Below, piece by piece: positions 1 to 11,419 of a stretch of 64,000 nt of DNA; within the stretch, counting starts at the first letter, position 1; each line of letters begins with the position of its first letter. This DNA is from Cepaea nemoralis. Lineage: Eukaryota; Mollusca; Gastropoda; Stylommatophora; Helicidae. The stretch is taken from positions 310,001-374,000 of the forward strand of contig JACEFZ010027925.1 of NCBI GenBank assembly GCA_014155875.1. The letters are read 5' to 3'. Both the position numbers and the translations under genes were made by a program. Below the pieces are notes generated by a model, which did not search any database, was not told where the DNA came from, and saw only the letters and a program-made list of their open reading frames with translations.

Positions 1-56
1 CGGCGGTAGTTTACCTGTAGTCACGTTTTAAAGCCATATCTGTTTTGTCTTCACAG

Positions 57-137
57 GAAAAGAATTCAACCCCTTTTCTACCATCTCCACATGGCCACCC
101 AAACTTCAACCCTACCAAGTCCAGGGGCACGGGCACT
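57..137 (+). CDS. SMARCE1: SMARCE1 exon, N-terminal region
   Basis: This is an 81-nt, 27-codon exon, phase 0 at both ends, bounded by TTCACAG and GTAAGT. It reads from EKNSTPFLPS to KSRGTGT and corresponds to the Pro/Asn/Gly-rich segment ahead of the HMG box in SMARCE1. Conservation is weak here, as in this part of the family. The call rests on the open frame, the strong splice sites, and in-frame continuity with the next exons, which match the family clearly. A 49-bp tandem array starts immediately at the donor. Confidence 0.75.
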
Positions 138-2830
138 GTAAGTTTTTGTTATATCTCTCCATTTAGTGTGACACCATTACATCTGGTGTGGTGTTTGTTA
201 TATCTCTCCATTTAGTGCGACACCATTACATCTGGTCTAGTGTTTGTTATATCTCTCCATTTAGTGCAACACCATTACCTCTGGTGTAGTGTTTGTTATA
301 TCTCACCATTTAGTGCAACAACATTACATCTGGTGTAGTGTTTGTTATATCTCACTATTTAGTGTGACACCATTACATCTGGTGTAGTGTTTGTTATATC
401 TCACCATTTAGTGCGACACCATTACATCTGGTGTAGTGTTTGTTATATCTCACCATTTAGTGTGACACCATTACATCTGATGTAGTGTTTGTTATATCTC
501 ACCATTTAGTGCAACACCATTACATCTGATGTAGTGTTTGTTATATCTCACCATTTAGTGCGACACCATTACATCTGGTGTAGTGTTTGTTATATCTCTC
601 CATTTAGTGTGACACCATTACATCTGATGTAGTGTTTGTTATATCTCACCATTTAGTGCAACACCATTACATCTGGTGTAGTGTTTGTTATATCTCTCCA
701 TTTAGTGCGACACCATTACATCTGGTGTAGTGTTTGTTATATCTCTCCATGTAGTGCGACACCATTACATCTGGTGTAGTGTTTGTTATATCTCACCATT
801 TAGTGCAGCACCATTACATCTGGTGTAGTGTTTGTTATATCTCACCATTTAGTGCGACACCATTACATCTGGTGTAGTGTTTGTTATATCTCACCATTTA
901 GTGTGACACCATTACATCTGGTGTAGTGTTTGTTATCTCACCATGTAGTGCGACACCATTACATCTGGTGTAGTGTTTGTTATATCTCTCCATTTAGTGT
1001 GACACCATTACATCTGATGTAGTGTTTGTTATATCTCTCCATGTAGTGCGACACCATTACATCTGGTGTAGTGTTTGTTATATCTCACCATTTAGTGCAG
1101 CACCATTACATCTGGTGTAGTGTTTGTTATATCTCACCATTTAGTGCGACACCATTACATCTGGTGTAGTGTTTGTTATATCTCACCATTTAGTGCGACA
1201 CCATTACATCTGGTGTAGTGTTTGTTATATCTCACCATTTAGTGCGACACCATTACATCTGGTGTGGTGTTTGTTATATCTCACCATTTAGTGCGACACC
1301 ATTACATCTGGTGTAGTTTTTGTTATATCTCTCCATTTAGTGCAGCACCATTACATCTGGTGTAGTGTTTGTTATATCTCACCATTTAGTGCGACACCAT
1401 TACATCTGGTGTAGTGTTTGTTATATCTCTCCATTTAGTGCAGCACCATTACATCTGGTGTAGTGTTTGTTATATCTCACCATTTAGTGCGACACCATTA
1501 CATCTGGTGTGGTGTTTGTTATATCTCTCCATTTAGTGCGACACCATTACATCTGGTGGAGTGTTTGTTATATCTCACCATTTAGTGTGACACCATTACA
1601 TCTGGTGTAGTGTTTGTTATATCTCTCCATTTAGTGCGACACCATTACATCTGGTGTAGTGTTTGTTATATCTCACCATTTAGTGTGACACCATTACATC
1701 TGGTGTAGTGTTTGTTATATCTCACCATTTAGTGTGACACCATTACATCTGGTGTAGTGTTTGTTATATCTCACCATTTAGTGCGACACCATTACATCTG
1801 GTGTGGTGTTTGTTATATCTCTCCATTTAGTGCGACACCATTACATCTGGTGTAGTGTTTGTTATATCTCACCATTTAGTGCGACACCATTACATCTGGT
1901 GGAGTGTTTGTTATATCTCACCATTTAGTGCGACACCATTACATCTGGTGTAGTGTTTGTTATATCTCACCATTTAGTGCGACACCATTACATCTGGTGT
2001 AGTGTTTGTTATATCTCACCATTTAGTGCGACACCATTACACCTGAGTAGTGTTTGTTATATCTCACCATTTAGTGCAACACCATTACATCTGGTGTAGT
2101 GTTTGTTATATCTCACCATTTAGTGTGACACCATTACATCTGGTGTAGTGTTTGTTATAACTCACCATTTAGTGCGACACCATTACATCTGATGTAGTGT
2201 TTGTTATATCTCACCACTTAGTGCGACACCATTACATCTGGTGTAGTGTTTGTTATATCTCACCATTTAGTGTGACACATTACATCTGGTGTAGTGTTTG
2301 TTATATCTCACCATTTAGTGCGACAGCATTACATCTGGTGTAGTGTTTGTTATAACTCACCATTTAGTGCGACACCATTACATCTGATGTAGTGTTTGTT
2401 ATATCTCACCACTTAGTGCAACAGCATTACATCTGGTGTAGTGTTTGTTATATCTCACCATTTAGTGTGACACATTACATCTGGTGTAGTGTTTGTTATA
2501 TCTCACCATTTAGTGTGACACCATTACATCTGGTGTAGTGTTTGTTGTATCTCACCATTTAGTGCGACACCATTACATCTGGTGTAGTGTTTGTTATATC
2601 TCACCATTTAGTGTGACACCATTACATCTGGTGTAGTGTTTGTTATCTCACCATGTAGTGCGACACGATTACATCTGGTGTAGTGTTTGTTATATCTCAC
2701 CATTTAATGTGACACCATTACATCTGGTGTGGTGTTTGTTATATCTCACCATTTAGTGTGACACATTACATCTGGTGTGGTGTTTGTTATATCCCCCTAG
2801 TTAGTGCAGCACCATTACATCTGGTGTAGT
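138..2830. repeat. 49-bp minisatellite, roughly 55 copies
   Basis: The unit contains GTTTGTTATATCTCACCATT followed by TAGTGCGACACCATTACATC and TGGTGTAGT. Copies differ at a few fixed positions (CTCTCC or CTCACC; TGCG, TGTG, TGCA). The array starts at the donor of the exon ending at 137 and fills the first 2.7 kb of that intron. Confidence 0.98.
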
Positions 2831-3029
2831 GATAATCTAGTGTCAACTCTGATGGTGACCGTATGACCAGAGTTATTATATGTACTCAAAGCTCAGTGGA
2901 TTTTCTTACCTAGCACAAATAGTATCAGCTGGTGACAAGTGGGAGGCAGATATAGCAAGGAAATAGGAATGGCCAAAGCAACATTCAACGAGGGGAAACG
3001 GCTTCTCACATCTAAACAGCTCAGTTATG

Positions 3030-3290
3030 AATGAAAGCTAAGCGTGTTCTTAAGCATCTGGTATGCCCTTGCCGAGGTAGCGGGTTCAATCCCTACACCA
3101 GTCATATGGACTAAAATGTTGACTTCTGGTCCTTGACTTGGGGACGTAAATTAAAAGTACCTCAGAAGTCGGTGTGGGTTTGCCTGATGGCGAGGGACAA
3201 TACTGGTAATAGGGAAAACTAATCCATATGCAGAAATCAGTCCAGCGTACTAGAAGAAGTAGCACTTGTAGTAAAAATTAAAGAAAAAAG
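3030..3290 (+). mobile_element. tRNA-derived SINE, family 1
   Basis: The head contains a B-box-like GCGGGTTCAATCCCTAC. The body contains GTTGACTTCTGGTCCTTGAC and a segment around TGATGGCGAGGGACA, and the end is A-rich. A second copy lies at 8815 and a 5'-truncated copy at 48121, so this is a dispersed family. Internal Pol III promoter elements are inferred from the tRNA-like head. Confidence 0.75.
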
Positions 3291-3329
3291 CTAAGAGTAA
3301 TCAAGTGTTACATTTACTGTAAAATTACT

Positions 3330-3700
3330 TTTAGGTGCAGAAACAAGGATAATGAATAAGGTAAATGTTTTGAAATATGGTTATATGGACGAACAGAAAT
3401 AATAATCTCAGGAGAAGTAAACAAGCAAGGAAGTATTACAAAAACAGGGCTTGAAGAAAACATGACTGATTGACATGAAAGTGAGACAATTAAGGTGCTT
3501 CGGTCATATAAAAAGATGCAACGCCTTGTGAAAGGATGTGTTAGAGTGAAGTATGCAAGAGAAAGACAATGCTACTGGTGGGTGAGCATCATCACAAGAT
3601 GGTCCAGAAGAAGCTTGTATGGATGCACCATGGAGACTGAGGACAGAGGATGTTGGAGACTCATTACCTGCACAGATGGCACTTGATGATGTTGACTCAA
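3330..3700 (+). pseudogene. LINE reverse transcriptase C-terminal remnant
   Basis: Frame-shifted fragments recall the region after the thumb of non-LTR reverse transcriptases: an LKYGY-like piece near 3370 and RQLRCFGHIKR near 3486. That motif (usually LRWFGHVxR) recurs in LINE fragments at 26675. No continuous frame survives. Weak call. Confidence 0.4.
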
Positions 3701-4049
3701 TGGTCAGTTCAGTGAAATATTAAGCCCATTAAGGTGTGACACCCTCCCCTCAAAGGAGGAACGAAGAATTATGACATAAACCACAGAGCACATCAGGTCT
3801 TTATGATATTGCCAGGTTAATAAATATTCTGCCAGTTTCTGTCTCAACAGCTCTAGACAACAACATGAGGTTGTGATGTATCCAGAATAATGTACCTCCC
3901 AGAAGAATTATGATCATGATCAACCCATGACAGATTTGTTGAAATGTCATTTATTACAAATAGTGCATCTTCCCACTTTACCCTGTCCTCTTCCTTCTGG
4001 AAGAAGAAACAGGGGTGAACCCACACGGAGGAGGACACTGGATATTAAA

Positions 4050-5650
4050 GACACCCTGGACATGAACCAGCTGAAGATGACACTTTTCCTGAGGGACTTG
4101 AAGACAGTGATGTTCTACACATGAACCAGCTGAAGATGACAGTTTTCCTGAGGGACTTGAAGACGGTGATGTTCTACACATGAACCAGCTGAAGATGACA
4201 GTTTTCCTGAGGGACTTGAAGACAGTGATGTTCTACACATGAACCAGCTGAAGATGACAGTTTTCCTGAGGGACTTGAAGATGGTGATGTTCTACACATG
4301 AACCAGCTGAAGATGACAGTTTTCCTGAGGGACTTGAAGATGGTGATGTTCTACATGTGAACCAGCTGAAGATGACAGTTTTCCTGAGGGACTTGAAGAC
4401 AGTGATGTTCTACACATGAACCAGCTGAAGATGACACTTTTCCTGAGGGACTTGACGACAGTGAGTTCTACACATGAACCAGCTGAAGATGACACTTTTC
4501 CTGAGGGACTTGAAGACAGTGATGTTCTACACATGAACCAGCTGAAGATGACACTTTTCCTGAGGGACTTGAAGACAGTGATGTTCTACACATGAACCAG
4601 CTGAAGATGACACTTTTCCTGAGGGACTTGAAGACAGTGATGTTCTACACATGAACCAGCTGAAGATGACACTTTTCCTGAGGGACTTGAAGACAGTGAT
4701 GTTCTACACATGAACCAGCTGAAGATGACAGTTTTCCCTGAGGACTTGAAGACAGTGATGTTCTACACATGAACCAGCTGAAGATGACACTTTTCTGAGG
4801 GACTTGACGACAGTGATGTTCTACACACTGAACCAGCTGAAGATGACAGTTTTCCTGAGGGACTTGAAGACGGTGTGATGTTCTACACATGACCAGCTGA
4901 AGATGACAGTTTTCCTGAGGACTTGAAGATGGTGATGTTCTACACATGAACCAGCTGAAGATGACAGTTTTCCTGAGGGACTTGAAGATGGTGATGTTCT
5001 ACACATGAACCAGCTGAAGATGACAGTTTTCCTGAGGGACTTGAAGATGGTGATGTTCTACACATGAACCAGCTGAAGCAATGACAGTTTTTCCTGAGGG
5101 ACTTGAAGATGTGATGTTCTACACCATGAACCAGCTGAAGATGACAGTTTTCCTGAGGACTCTGAAGATGGTGATGTTCTACACATGAACCAGCTGAAGA
5201 TGACAGTTTTCCTGAGGGACTTGAAGACAGTGATGTTCTACACATGAACCAGCTGAAGATGACAGTTTTCCTGAGGGACTTGAAGATGGTGATGTTCTAC
5301 ATGTGAACCAGCTGAAGATGACAGTTTTCCTGAGGGACTTGAAGATGGTGATGTTCTACATGTGAACCAGCTGAAGATGACACTTTTCCTGAGGGACTTG
5401 AAGATGGTGATGTTCTACACATGAACCAGCTGAAGATGACAGTTTTCCTGAGGGACTTGAAGACAGTGATGTTCTACACATGAACCAGCTGAAGATGACA
5501 CTTTTCCTGAGGGACTTGAAGATGGTGATGTTCTACACATGAACCAGCTGAAGTTGACAGTTTTCCTGAGGGACTTGAAGATGGTGATGTTCTACACATG
5601 AACCAGCTGAAGTTGACAGTTTTCCTGAGGGACTTGAAGACAGTGATATT
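4050..5650. repeat. 59-bp minisatellite, about 27 copies
   Basis: The unit contains TGAACCAGCTGAAGATGACA, GTTTTCCTGAGGGACTTGAA and GACAGTGATGTTCTACACA. Variants alternate CAGTTTTCC with CACTTTTCC, and GACAGTG with GATGGTG. Several copies between 4700 and 5170 have single-base gains or losses. Long minus-strand frames across it are by-products of the repeat. Confidence 0.98.
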
Positions 5651-6085
5651 CTAGACAGTGCCCTGCTGCTGGATGATGGCAATGTCTGCCCACTTCTTCT
5701 TGTCCAGTGTGTCCACTATTGGGTCCACTTGTAAAGCATGGAAGGGTTCTTGGTCTAGGCAGAAATGAAACTGACAAAAGTCATTACTGATCACATGATC
5801 TGTTGCTTGGGTGCTATGCTGTTTCCCTCTAATAATTATTCCGCTTGTCGTCTAGCCAAAACAAAATCACAGAGTAACAGGAACCAAAATCAATAGTAAT
5901 GAAATGAGTTCACGAACGCGGGCGTTCCTCGTCGAATATATATAACTTTATTGTTGGCAATCGTCCATACAGAGTAACAACATCACCCTTCCCATGTTGA
6001 TGGGAGGGCCGGTGAAAAACTATTAATAATCATTTATAAATAGTCAATGTTCAATGTATAGTCCAATTCCATCCATCCGCTTCCA
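5651..6085. other. Intronic sequence without recognised features
   Basis: No gene or clear repeat was recognised. A short TA-rich stretch lies near 5937-5950. The piggyBac-type element that follows is inserted in this material, which resumes at 6893. Confidence 0.5.
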
Positions 6086-6089
6086 TTAA

Positions 6090-6888
6090 CCCCTTTACCG
6101 TGGAAAAAAAAAATTTTTTTTGTTATGCAAACTGTGTATTTTTTTTCTTTCATAATTTGATATGTTATGTTGTCCTGGCAAAATAAAATGTTTTTTAAGT
6201 GAAAATGAGTTGTCTTTTAGAAATTGTGAGGAAAATAAGAAATGTTCTGTACTAAATGGTACTGTTCAATAACGAACTAAACTGATACGTATATTAGATG
6301 TCAATTGTTTTTAGTAATTATACTTGGTGTGGTAAACACCAAAACATGGAGCTGCACATAGTGCTGTGTCACACTCCGGACAGTAGTATCGTGTCTCTTT
6401 ACGAAATTTTCTCCCATCGGGACCAGGTCTGTTGCAACACACTTTACATCTTTTTGTTGGTGCTTGTTTTACAGCATTGGCTGGAATGAACATAGGGAAA
6501 TGTCGAGCAGTTAGACGTAGAGGATTACCGGTAGTGTTTGATGGTCTACCTCGGCTTTGCAATTGATCAGGAACATGATATTTCTCGAGAAGTCGTTCGG
6601 TCAACTTGACAACAAATTGTAAATGACTAAGTTTTGGTGTATCTGGATTTTTTTTGTACATCACATTCTTTTGGCATCACGTGATGACCTACTTTTATCT
6701 TCCGCTGTTGAACTGGCTGTTGGATTAGCCGCCCTATGCATTTCCTATGCTATTTTTGTATTAACACAAGTTTACTCGGGACGCACGCACACAGAAGACT
6801 TTTACATCTGATGACGAGTTAACTCGTGATGCACGGTTAAAGCCAACAATTTTTATGACGAGTTAACTCGTGACACACGGTAAAGGGG
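6090..6888 (-). mobile_element. piggyBac-type DNA transposon, internally deleted
   Basis: The element is flanked by TTAA on both sides (6086-6089 and 6889-6892), the target site of piggyBac elements. It ends in inverted repeats CCCCTTTACCGTG at 6090 and CACGGTAAAGGGG at the right. The palindrome ACGAGTTAACTCGT occurs twice near the right end (about 6813 and 6857). At 799 bp it is too short for a full transposase and keeps only the C-terminal coding part on the minus strand. Confidence 0.9.
6311..6664 (-). pseudogene. piggyBac transposase C-terminal fragment
   Basis: The fragment of about 117 residues ends in a Cys-rich domain with spaced CKVCC, YYCPECDTALC, CFGVYH. This is the zinc-ribbon pattern at the C terminus of piggyBac transposases (CxxC ... 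CPxCDxxLC ... CFxxYH). The catalytic DDD domain is absent, so the product cannot act as a transposase. The TTAA-flanked termini around it support the family call. Confidence 0.88.
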
Positions 6889-6892
6889 TTAA

Positions 6893-7448
6893 TGACGAGT
6901 AACTATCCTACGGTCCATCATTCGGTAAACTACATTACTTCTCTAGTTCTAACAATGTTACTTACACCAAGCTATGTGTATGCTGACGCCATGACCTCTG
7001 TCTGACACACGACTGGCAAATTCTGATGCAGTATACTATCCATCTTCTGATTGTTCTTGCTGCAGACTATGCGTCTTTCGCTTATCTTTCTAGAGTCCTA
7101 GATGTCATGTCGGCTACGCCTTTCTACTGGATCTTTACGTTGATATTTCTGGGCCCGTCTCCATGTTCATCCCAAAACCTAACTGAGTTTAGTGATGTAG
7201 TACACCCTGACGTCATCTAGCAACTTGCGTATTATGTCGCTTTTTGGTTAACTCTTTCTTGTTCTGTTTGCCACAATTTCCGTATCTTATTCTACATTAT
7301 CGTCCCTTGCCTCTGACGCTACATGGCATTGTGATAGGATGGGGTTGGGACATTTAGAGTAATGATTTTCTCAAATAGTTGTTGGATATATCACACCTGT
7401 ATTAGCTTTTACAACTAACACTGTGTTTCTTCTTTGTCTCATTCACAG
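6893..7448. other. Intronic sequence without recognised features
   Basis: No coding potential was recognised up to the microexon at 7449. The stretch looks like the continuation of the sequence interrupted by the piggyBac-type element. Confidence 0.5.
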
Positions 7449-7469
7449 ACATCTAAGGCATCCGGAGCA
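7449..7469 (+). CDS. SMARCE1: SMARCE1 microexon (7 codons)
   Basis: This is a 21-nt exon between a pyrimidine-rich acceptor ending CACAG and the donor GTGAGT. It is phase 0 on both sides and encodes TSKASGA, which fits the short Ser/Thr/Gly linker just before the Pro-Lys-rich start of the HMG region in SMARCE1. Its size makes it easy to miss in gene prediction. Because it is a multiple of three, skipping it would keep the frame. Support is splice-site quality, phase and family position; there is no transcript evidence. Confidence 0.72.
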
Positions 7470-7619
7470 GTGAGTACAACAGTTCTTGTGTAGATATTTA
7501 CCATTTATGTTGATAGTTACATTGTCTGAAGAGCTCAGACATTTTATACTTAATTTTTATTACCATAAAAGTTCAGTTTTTTTGTATTTTAGTTTCGTTA
7601 CAGATGTTAAACTATTTTG

Positions 7620-7745
7620 TACTTGTAGTTTCGTGAACATTTGAGCGTAACCATTTTGTACTTATAGTTGCATGAACATTTGAGTGTAACCATGTAGTAC
7701 TTGTAGTTCATGAACATTTGAGTGTAACAATTTTGTACTTGTATG
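7620..7745. repeat. 39-bp tandem repeat, 3 copies
   Basis: Copies contain GTACTTGTAGTTCATGAACA and TTTGAGTGTAAC. A short imperfect array. Confidence 0.85.
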
Positions 7746-7756
7746 TGAAAGATGTA

Positions 7757-8673
7757 CAAGGGGCTTCTCATAAGTCTTTAGCCTGACCATGAAGGAGTAG
7801 GCGGAGAGAATTGAAATTTGGCACACGTATAGCTCATTCAATTTGTAATGGGCATATGAATTATGAATTTCCCACCTCAACTGGTTTTCCCGATATGGTG
7901 CATGGCACAACACACCCTATTGACCAGATCTGCACATCCAATGGTTTGTCAGAACAATGGAGAAATCAGACGCTAGGACTGTGATAAAATTCTTGATGTT
8001 ACAGGGTAAAACACCTACAGAAATACACAGGGAGATGGGGCCAGTGTTTGAGGAAGTCTGTCCTTCGTATGCTTCTGTAAAAAATTGGTGTTTGCAGTTT
8101 AAGTGTGGCCGTTCCCAAGTTGCAGATCTGCCAAGACCAGGACGACCGTCCTCAGAGTGCAATGATGCAAATGCTGCAAAAGTTAAGAAAATCATAGGCC
8201 AGGATAGAAAAATGACAATTGCAGAGATATCGGGTTCAGCTAAACTGAAAGTTTTTAGAATTTTACACAACAGACTGAACATGAGAAAAGTGTAAGCCCC
8301 GCGTCTGCTGACATGTGAACAGAAACAAACACGGGTTGATTGCTGTGGCCAGTTGCTCAACATGTGGCGGTTGAAAAATATGCAAAAGACCATGGGGATG
8401 TTAGATGAGACTTGGATTCACCAAATCATAAAAAACAGCTGAAAGGAAATCGTCTTGACAGTGACGAAGATGTCACACTGGCTTGTGATAACTGGTTTAG
8501 TTCGAAAAATAGGTTGTTTTATTCTGAAGGTCTTTTCAAGGTCATGCAGAGATGGCAGAAATGCATAAATTCAGGTGGTGGCTACATTGAGAAGGAATAA
8601 GCAATGTGCCAAATTTCAATTTTCTCCGCCAACTCCTTCATGGTCAGGCTAAAGACTTATGAGAAGCTCCTTG
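7757..8673 (+). mobile_element. mariner element with internal deletion
   Basis: Long inverted ends match: GGGGCTTCTCATAAGTCTTT at 7760 and AAAGACTTATGAGAAGCTCC near 8651. The element is flanked by TA at 7755-7756 and 8674-8675, the Tc1/mariner target duplication. About 920 bp remain against roughly 1.3 kb for a full mariner. It carries the broken transposase described next. Confidence 0.92.
7957..8600 (+). pseudogene. mariner transposase, internally deleted
   Basis: The first frame (7957-8295) has the mariner N-terminal helix-turn-helix: TVIKFLMLQGKTPTEIHREM, then SYASVKNWCLQFKCGR and PRPGRPSS. The first catalytic motif MLDETWIHQ is near 8398. Immediately afterwards the sequence jumps to a C-terminal segment (DSDEDVTLACDNWF ... 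LFYSEGLFKVMQRWQKCINSGG), ending in TAA at 8598-8600. The second and third catalytic aspartates are deleted, so it is inactive. Confidence 0.9.
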
Positions 8674-8814
8674 TATATAGAAAGCTTTAATAAATGGGAA
8701 CAAGTAATCATATTATGACAGAGAGGATTGAAGTGTCATGATTGTCAATGTCTGCTCCAAGCCTGGCACTCGAGGAGGAAGATCACATGACAGAGAGAGT
8801 CATCGGTATGGCCA

Positions 8815-9075
8815 AATGAATAAGAGTGCTTGTTCTTAAACATCCGGTGTGCTGATGCTAAGGTAGGGGGTTCAACACCTACAGCTGGGCTAAAATGTTG
8901 ACTTCTCGTCCTTGACTTGGGGATGTAAATTACAAGTATCTCTGAAGTCAGAGTGGGTTCACCTGATGACGAGGGACACTAATAATAGGGAAAGCTAATC
9001 CACACACGAAATTAAGTCTGTGCCACTAGAAATAGTGTGTATGGGCTACACTTGAGCAAGCGAGCTCAAAAAAAT
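8815..9075 (+). mobile_element. tRNA-derived SINE, family 1
   Basis: This copy matches the element at 3030 along its length: GTTGACTTCTCGTCCTTGAC, the CTGATGACGAGGGACAC segment, and a tail ending AAAAAAATAAAAAAG. The tRNA-like head is decayed (GGGGGTTCAACACCTAC at the B box). Confidence 0.78.
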
Positions 9076-9333
9076 AAAAAAGCAAAATGACAGAGAAAAG
9101 CAGAGGTTTATGATTGTCATTACATTTTACAAACCTAGGACATGAGGAAGAAGATCAAATGACAGAAGAGAGTGAGAAGAGTCATGCTTGTCAATATCTG
9201 CTCCAGATTAGGCACTTTAAAAAGAAGAAGAAGAAGAAGACCAGAAGATCTTATAGTTTAGCATTTAATGGCATGATTAAACTGAAATGATTAACAGGTG
9301 AAAATTAATGTGAATATTGTCTTTCTTCACCAG

Positions 9334-9408
9334 TCCGAGGGTCGAGTTCCCAAGCCCCCTAAGCCCCCAGACAAGCCCCTCATGCCTTACATGCGATACA
9401 GCAGAAAG
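9334..9408 (+). CDS. SMARCE1: SMARCE1 exon, start of HMG box
   Basis: This is a 75-nt, phase-0 exon after TTCACCAG and before GTAATA. It encodes [20 protein letters not shown] followed by RYSRK. The [20 protein letters not shown] block is nearly identical to vertebrate SMARCE1 and forms the N-terminal strand and the start of helix 1 of the HMG box. This is one of the strongest identifiers of the gene. A truncated SINE lies shortly upstream and a mariner remnant shortly downstream. Confidence 0.97.
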
Positions 9409-9548
9409 GTAATAGGAAAGGTTTGTCCACTGAATTTTCTTTCATCTTGTGTTTGATGTTGTGTAGTTGCTTCTTGGAGTAACAACAACATCAGTGCATG
9501 TTTGATCTTGCGTTCGTAGTGGTCAGGCTTTCACCATATGTTGTCATA

Positions 9549-10084
9549 CAAGGGTAAGTCAATAAGTAAGTCACAAATGGCTGTAGAAAAATAGCTACAT
9601 GTGATAACTTGAAATCAGTTAATTTTTATACATACATTGTCCCTTTATTTCTCAGCATAATTTCCACCAACATTGATGCACTTATCCCATCGTTTTATCA
9701 GTCCTTCCAAACCACGTTTTCACTTCACATTCAACTTCGGTGTCATTCGTGAAATGTCTCCCGCCAAGGTGGGTTTTCAGTGGACCACAAAGGTGGAAAT
9801 CGCTAGGGGCTAAGTCGGGGCTGTAAGGTGACTGTTCAGAACTTCCCACCTTAGTGGTTTAAATTTTCTCCTGAGTTATCGAGATGTATGTGGTCTGGCA
9901 TTGTCATAAAGAAGCAACACTCCTCTAGTCAGCAGTCCTGGACGTTTTCTTCGAATTGCATCACCTGACGAATGGGAATATAAAGTTTGATGTTGCTGTC
10001 ACCTAGTGACACCTGTAGAAAACACCAACTACATTTACCTGCCATCCCACAGAACTGTGTGACTTACTTATTGACTCGCCCTCA
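9549..10084 (-). mobile_element. mariner remnant
   Basis: The left end CAAGGGTAAGTCAATAAGTA pairs with the right end TACTTATTGACTCGCCCTCA, each flanked by TA. The minus strand near 9690-9650 encodes RWDKCINVGGNYAEK-like sequence, the usual mariner transposase C terminus. The catalytic core is largely missing or scrambled. The same family recurs at 62931 and 63248. Confidence 0.87.
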
Positions 10085-10199
10085 TACTAACGTCCTAGGT
10101 TGATGGCTTTGTCATAGTATTTTTACTAGTTAATTTCATCACGCAAAATACATTTTTAAGTTTCAATAGTAACTCTGTGGATGTGATAGTTAGAAATGT

Positions 10200-10305
10200 C
10201 TGTGTGTGTGTGTGTGCGTGCACATACACACAAACAACACACAACCACCACCACCCCCACAACACACACACTCACTAACTCTCACACTCATATATATATA
10301 TAATG
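10200..10305. repeat. TG/CA/TA microsatellite cluster
   Basis: Consecutive (TG)n, (CA)n-rich and (TA)n tracts. Confidence 0.9.
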
Positions 10306-10521
10306 TACTGTAATAGTTAACACCTAGTGAACTTTAACAGTTGAATTTATAGCATGTTGAAAATGGCACGACATGTATAACATTGAATATAACATTTTTG
10401 GGTTAACATATTGGGTGTATCAGGAGTTTAAAAGAACTTCAAAATTATAACACTGTTTTAAGCAACCTACATTGGCCCCTTTCCGTCTTGACAGACGATA
10501 GTTTGGTACATTGTGCTTTAA

Positions 10522-11214
10522 CCCTTTACAGGGCAGACACTTGTCCGTTTTGTAGCCCTGAACGGGCAAGATTTTTTCAGGTTCTGTAAAAATTTCGGGT
10601 CGCGATAGTAAAAACATCACAAACAAGGTGTTAGTCAACCGATTTTAATTAAATAAACAACACAATGAAGGGAAAAGCATGTAGAATATGTTACTCACGT
10701 GATTGTTGCCGGTAATCCATATATGAACACAAATATTTACGAAATACGGCATGTTGTTTGTGATTTCCCGTCATCTATACGGCAATTTACAACACATTTT
10801 CAGAATCATAATCACTTACTTTAAAGTCCGACTCACGACTGCTAATGCAAAGTAACGCTTTGCACTGATATCTAGCTCCGATTAATAATCAACTTCGTGC
10901 CCTTTAATGCATTTAAATTGAACAGAGCGAAATCTCGACTATCACTTGAAGAATCGCCGAAATCCATTTTGAAAAAACAGCGTAAAACTCCCGAAAACTA
11001 TCAAAACAAGTCCGTAAAAGTCCGTTCAAAGTCATTGTAGCGCGTTTACAAATGGCGGCCACGTTGTTCAAGCTATGGGCGAAAGTGAAAGTAGCCGACG
11101 GAAGTGTCGGAAAGCCGAGAGATCGCGTTTTTACAATGCATAATAGTATCGGCCGGAATCGGCCGTTACCTGTATTTAGGACCGGCCGGTAAAGGACGCT
11201 ACGCTTGTAAAGGG
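10522..11214. mobile_element. TTAA-flanked non-autonomous piggyBac-type element
   Basis: The element is flanked by TTAA at 10518-10521 and 11215-11218, with perfect 9-bp inverted ends CCCTTTACA / TGTAAAGGG. The 693-bp interior has no transposase frame. Its CpG content is high towards the right end (around 11030-11200). Termini and target site resemble the element at 6090, so it is probably mobilised by a piggyBac-type enzyme. Confidence 0.82.
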
Positions 11215-11419
11215 TTAAAAAGGTTAATAACTAGATCCATGGCGGTGGGAGGTGGCTGGTAAGGCCAATCTTGCTGCAAATGTTTGCCCACAGTAGGTGC
11301 ATGTGAAAACATCGCCATTTCCACCTTTTTTGCCCCATCCCACGTCTCTCACGTTTGTGTGTGCTTTATCTGCAATCATTTTCTCCTTTGTCTTCACTCC
11401 ATTCTGATATTCCCCTCCA

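Noticed and set aside
138..2830. Possible CRISPR-like regular repeat
   Set aside because: Units are contiguous with no unique spacers, and the DNA is eukaryotic. It is an ordinary minisatellite.
4292..5245. Overlapping minus-strand frames rich in Ser and His
   Set aside because: They are translations of the 59-bp minisatellite, shift frame between copies and have no non-repeat core.
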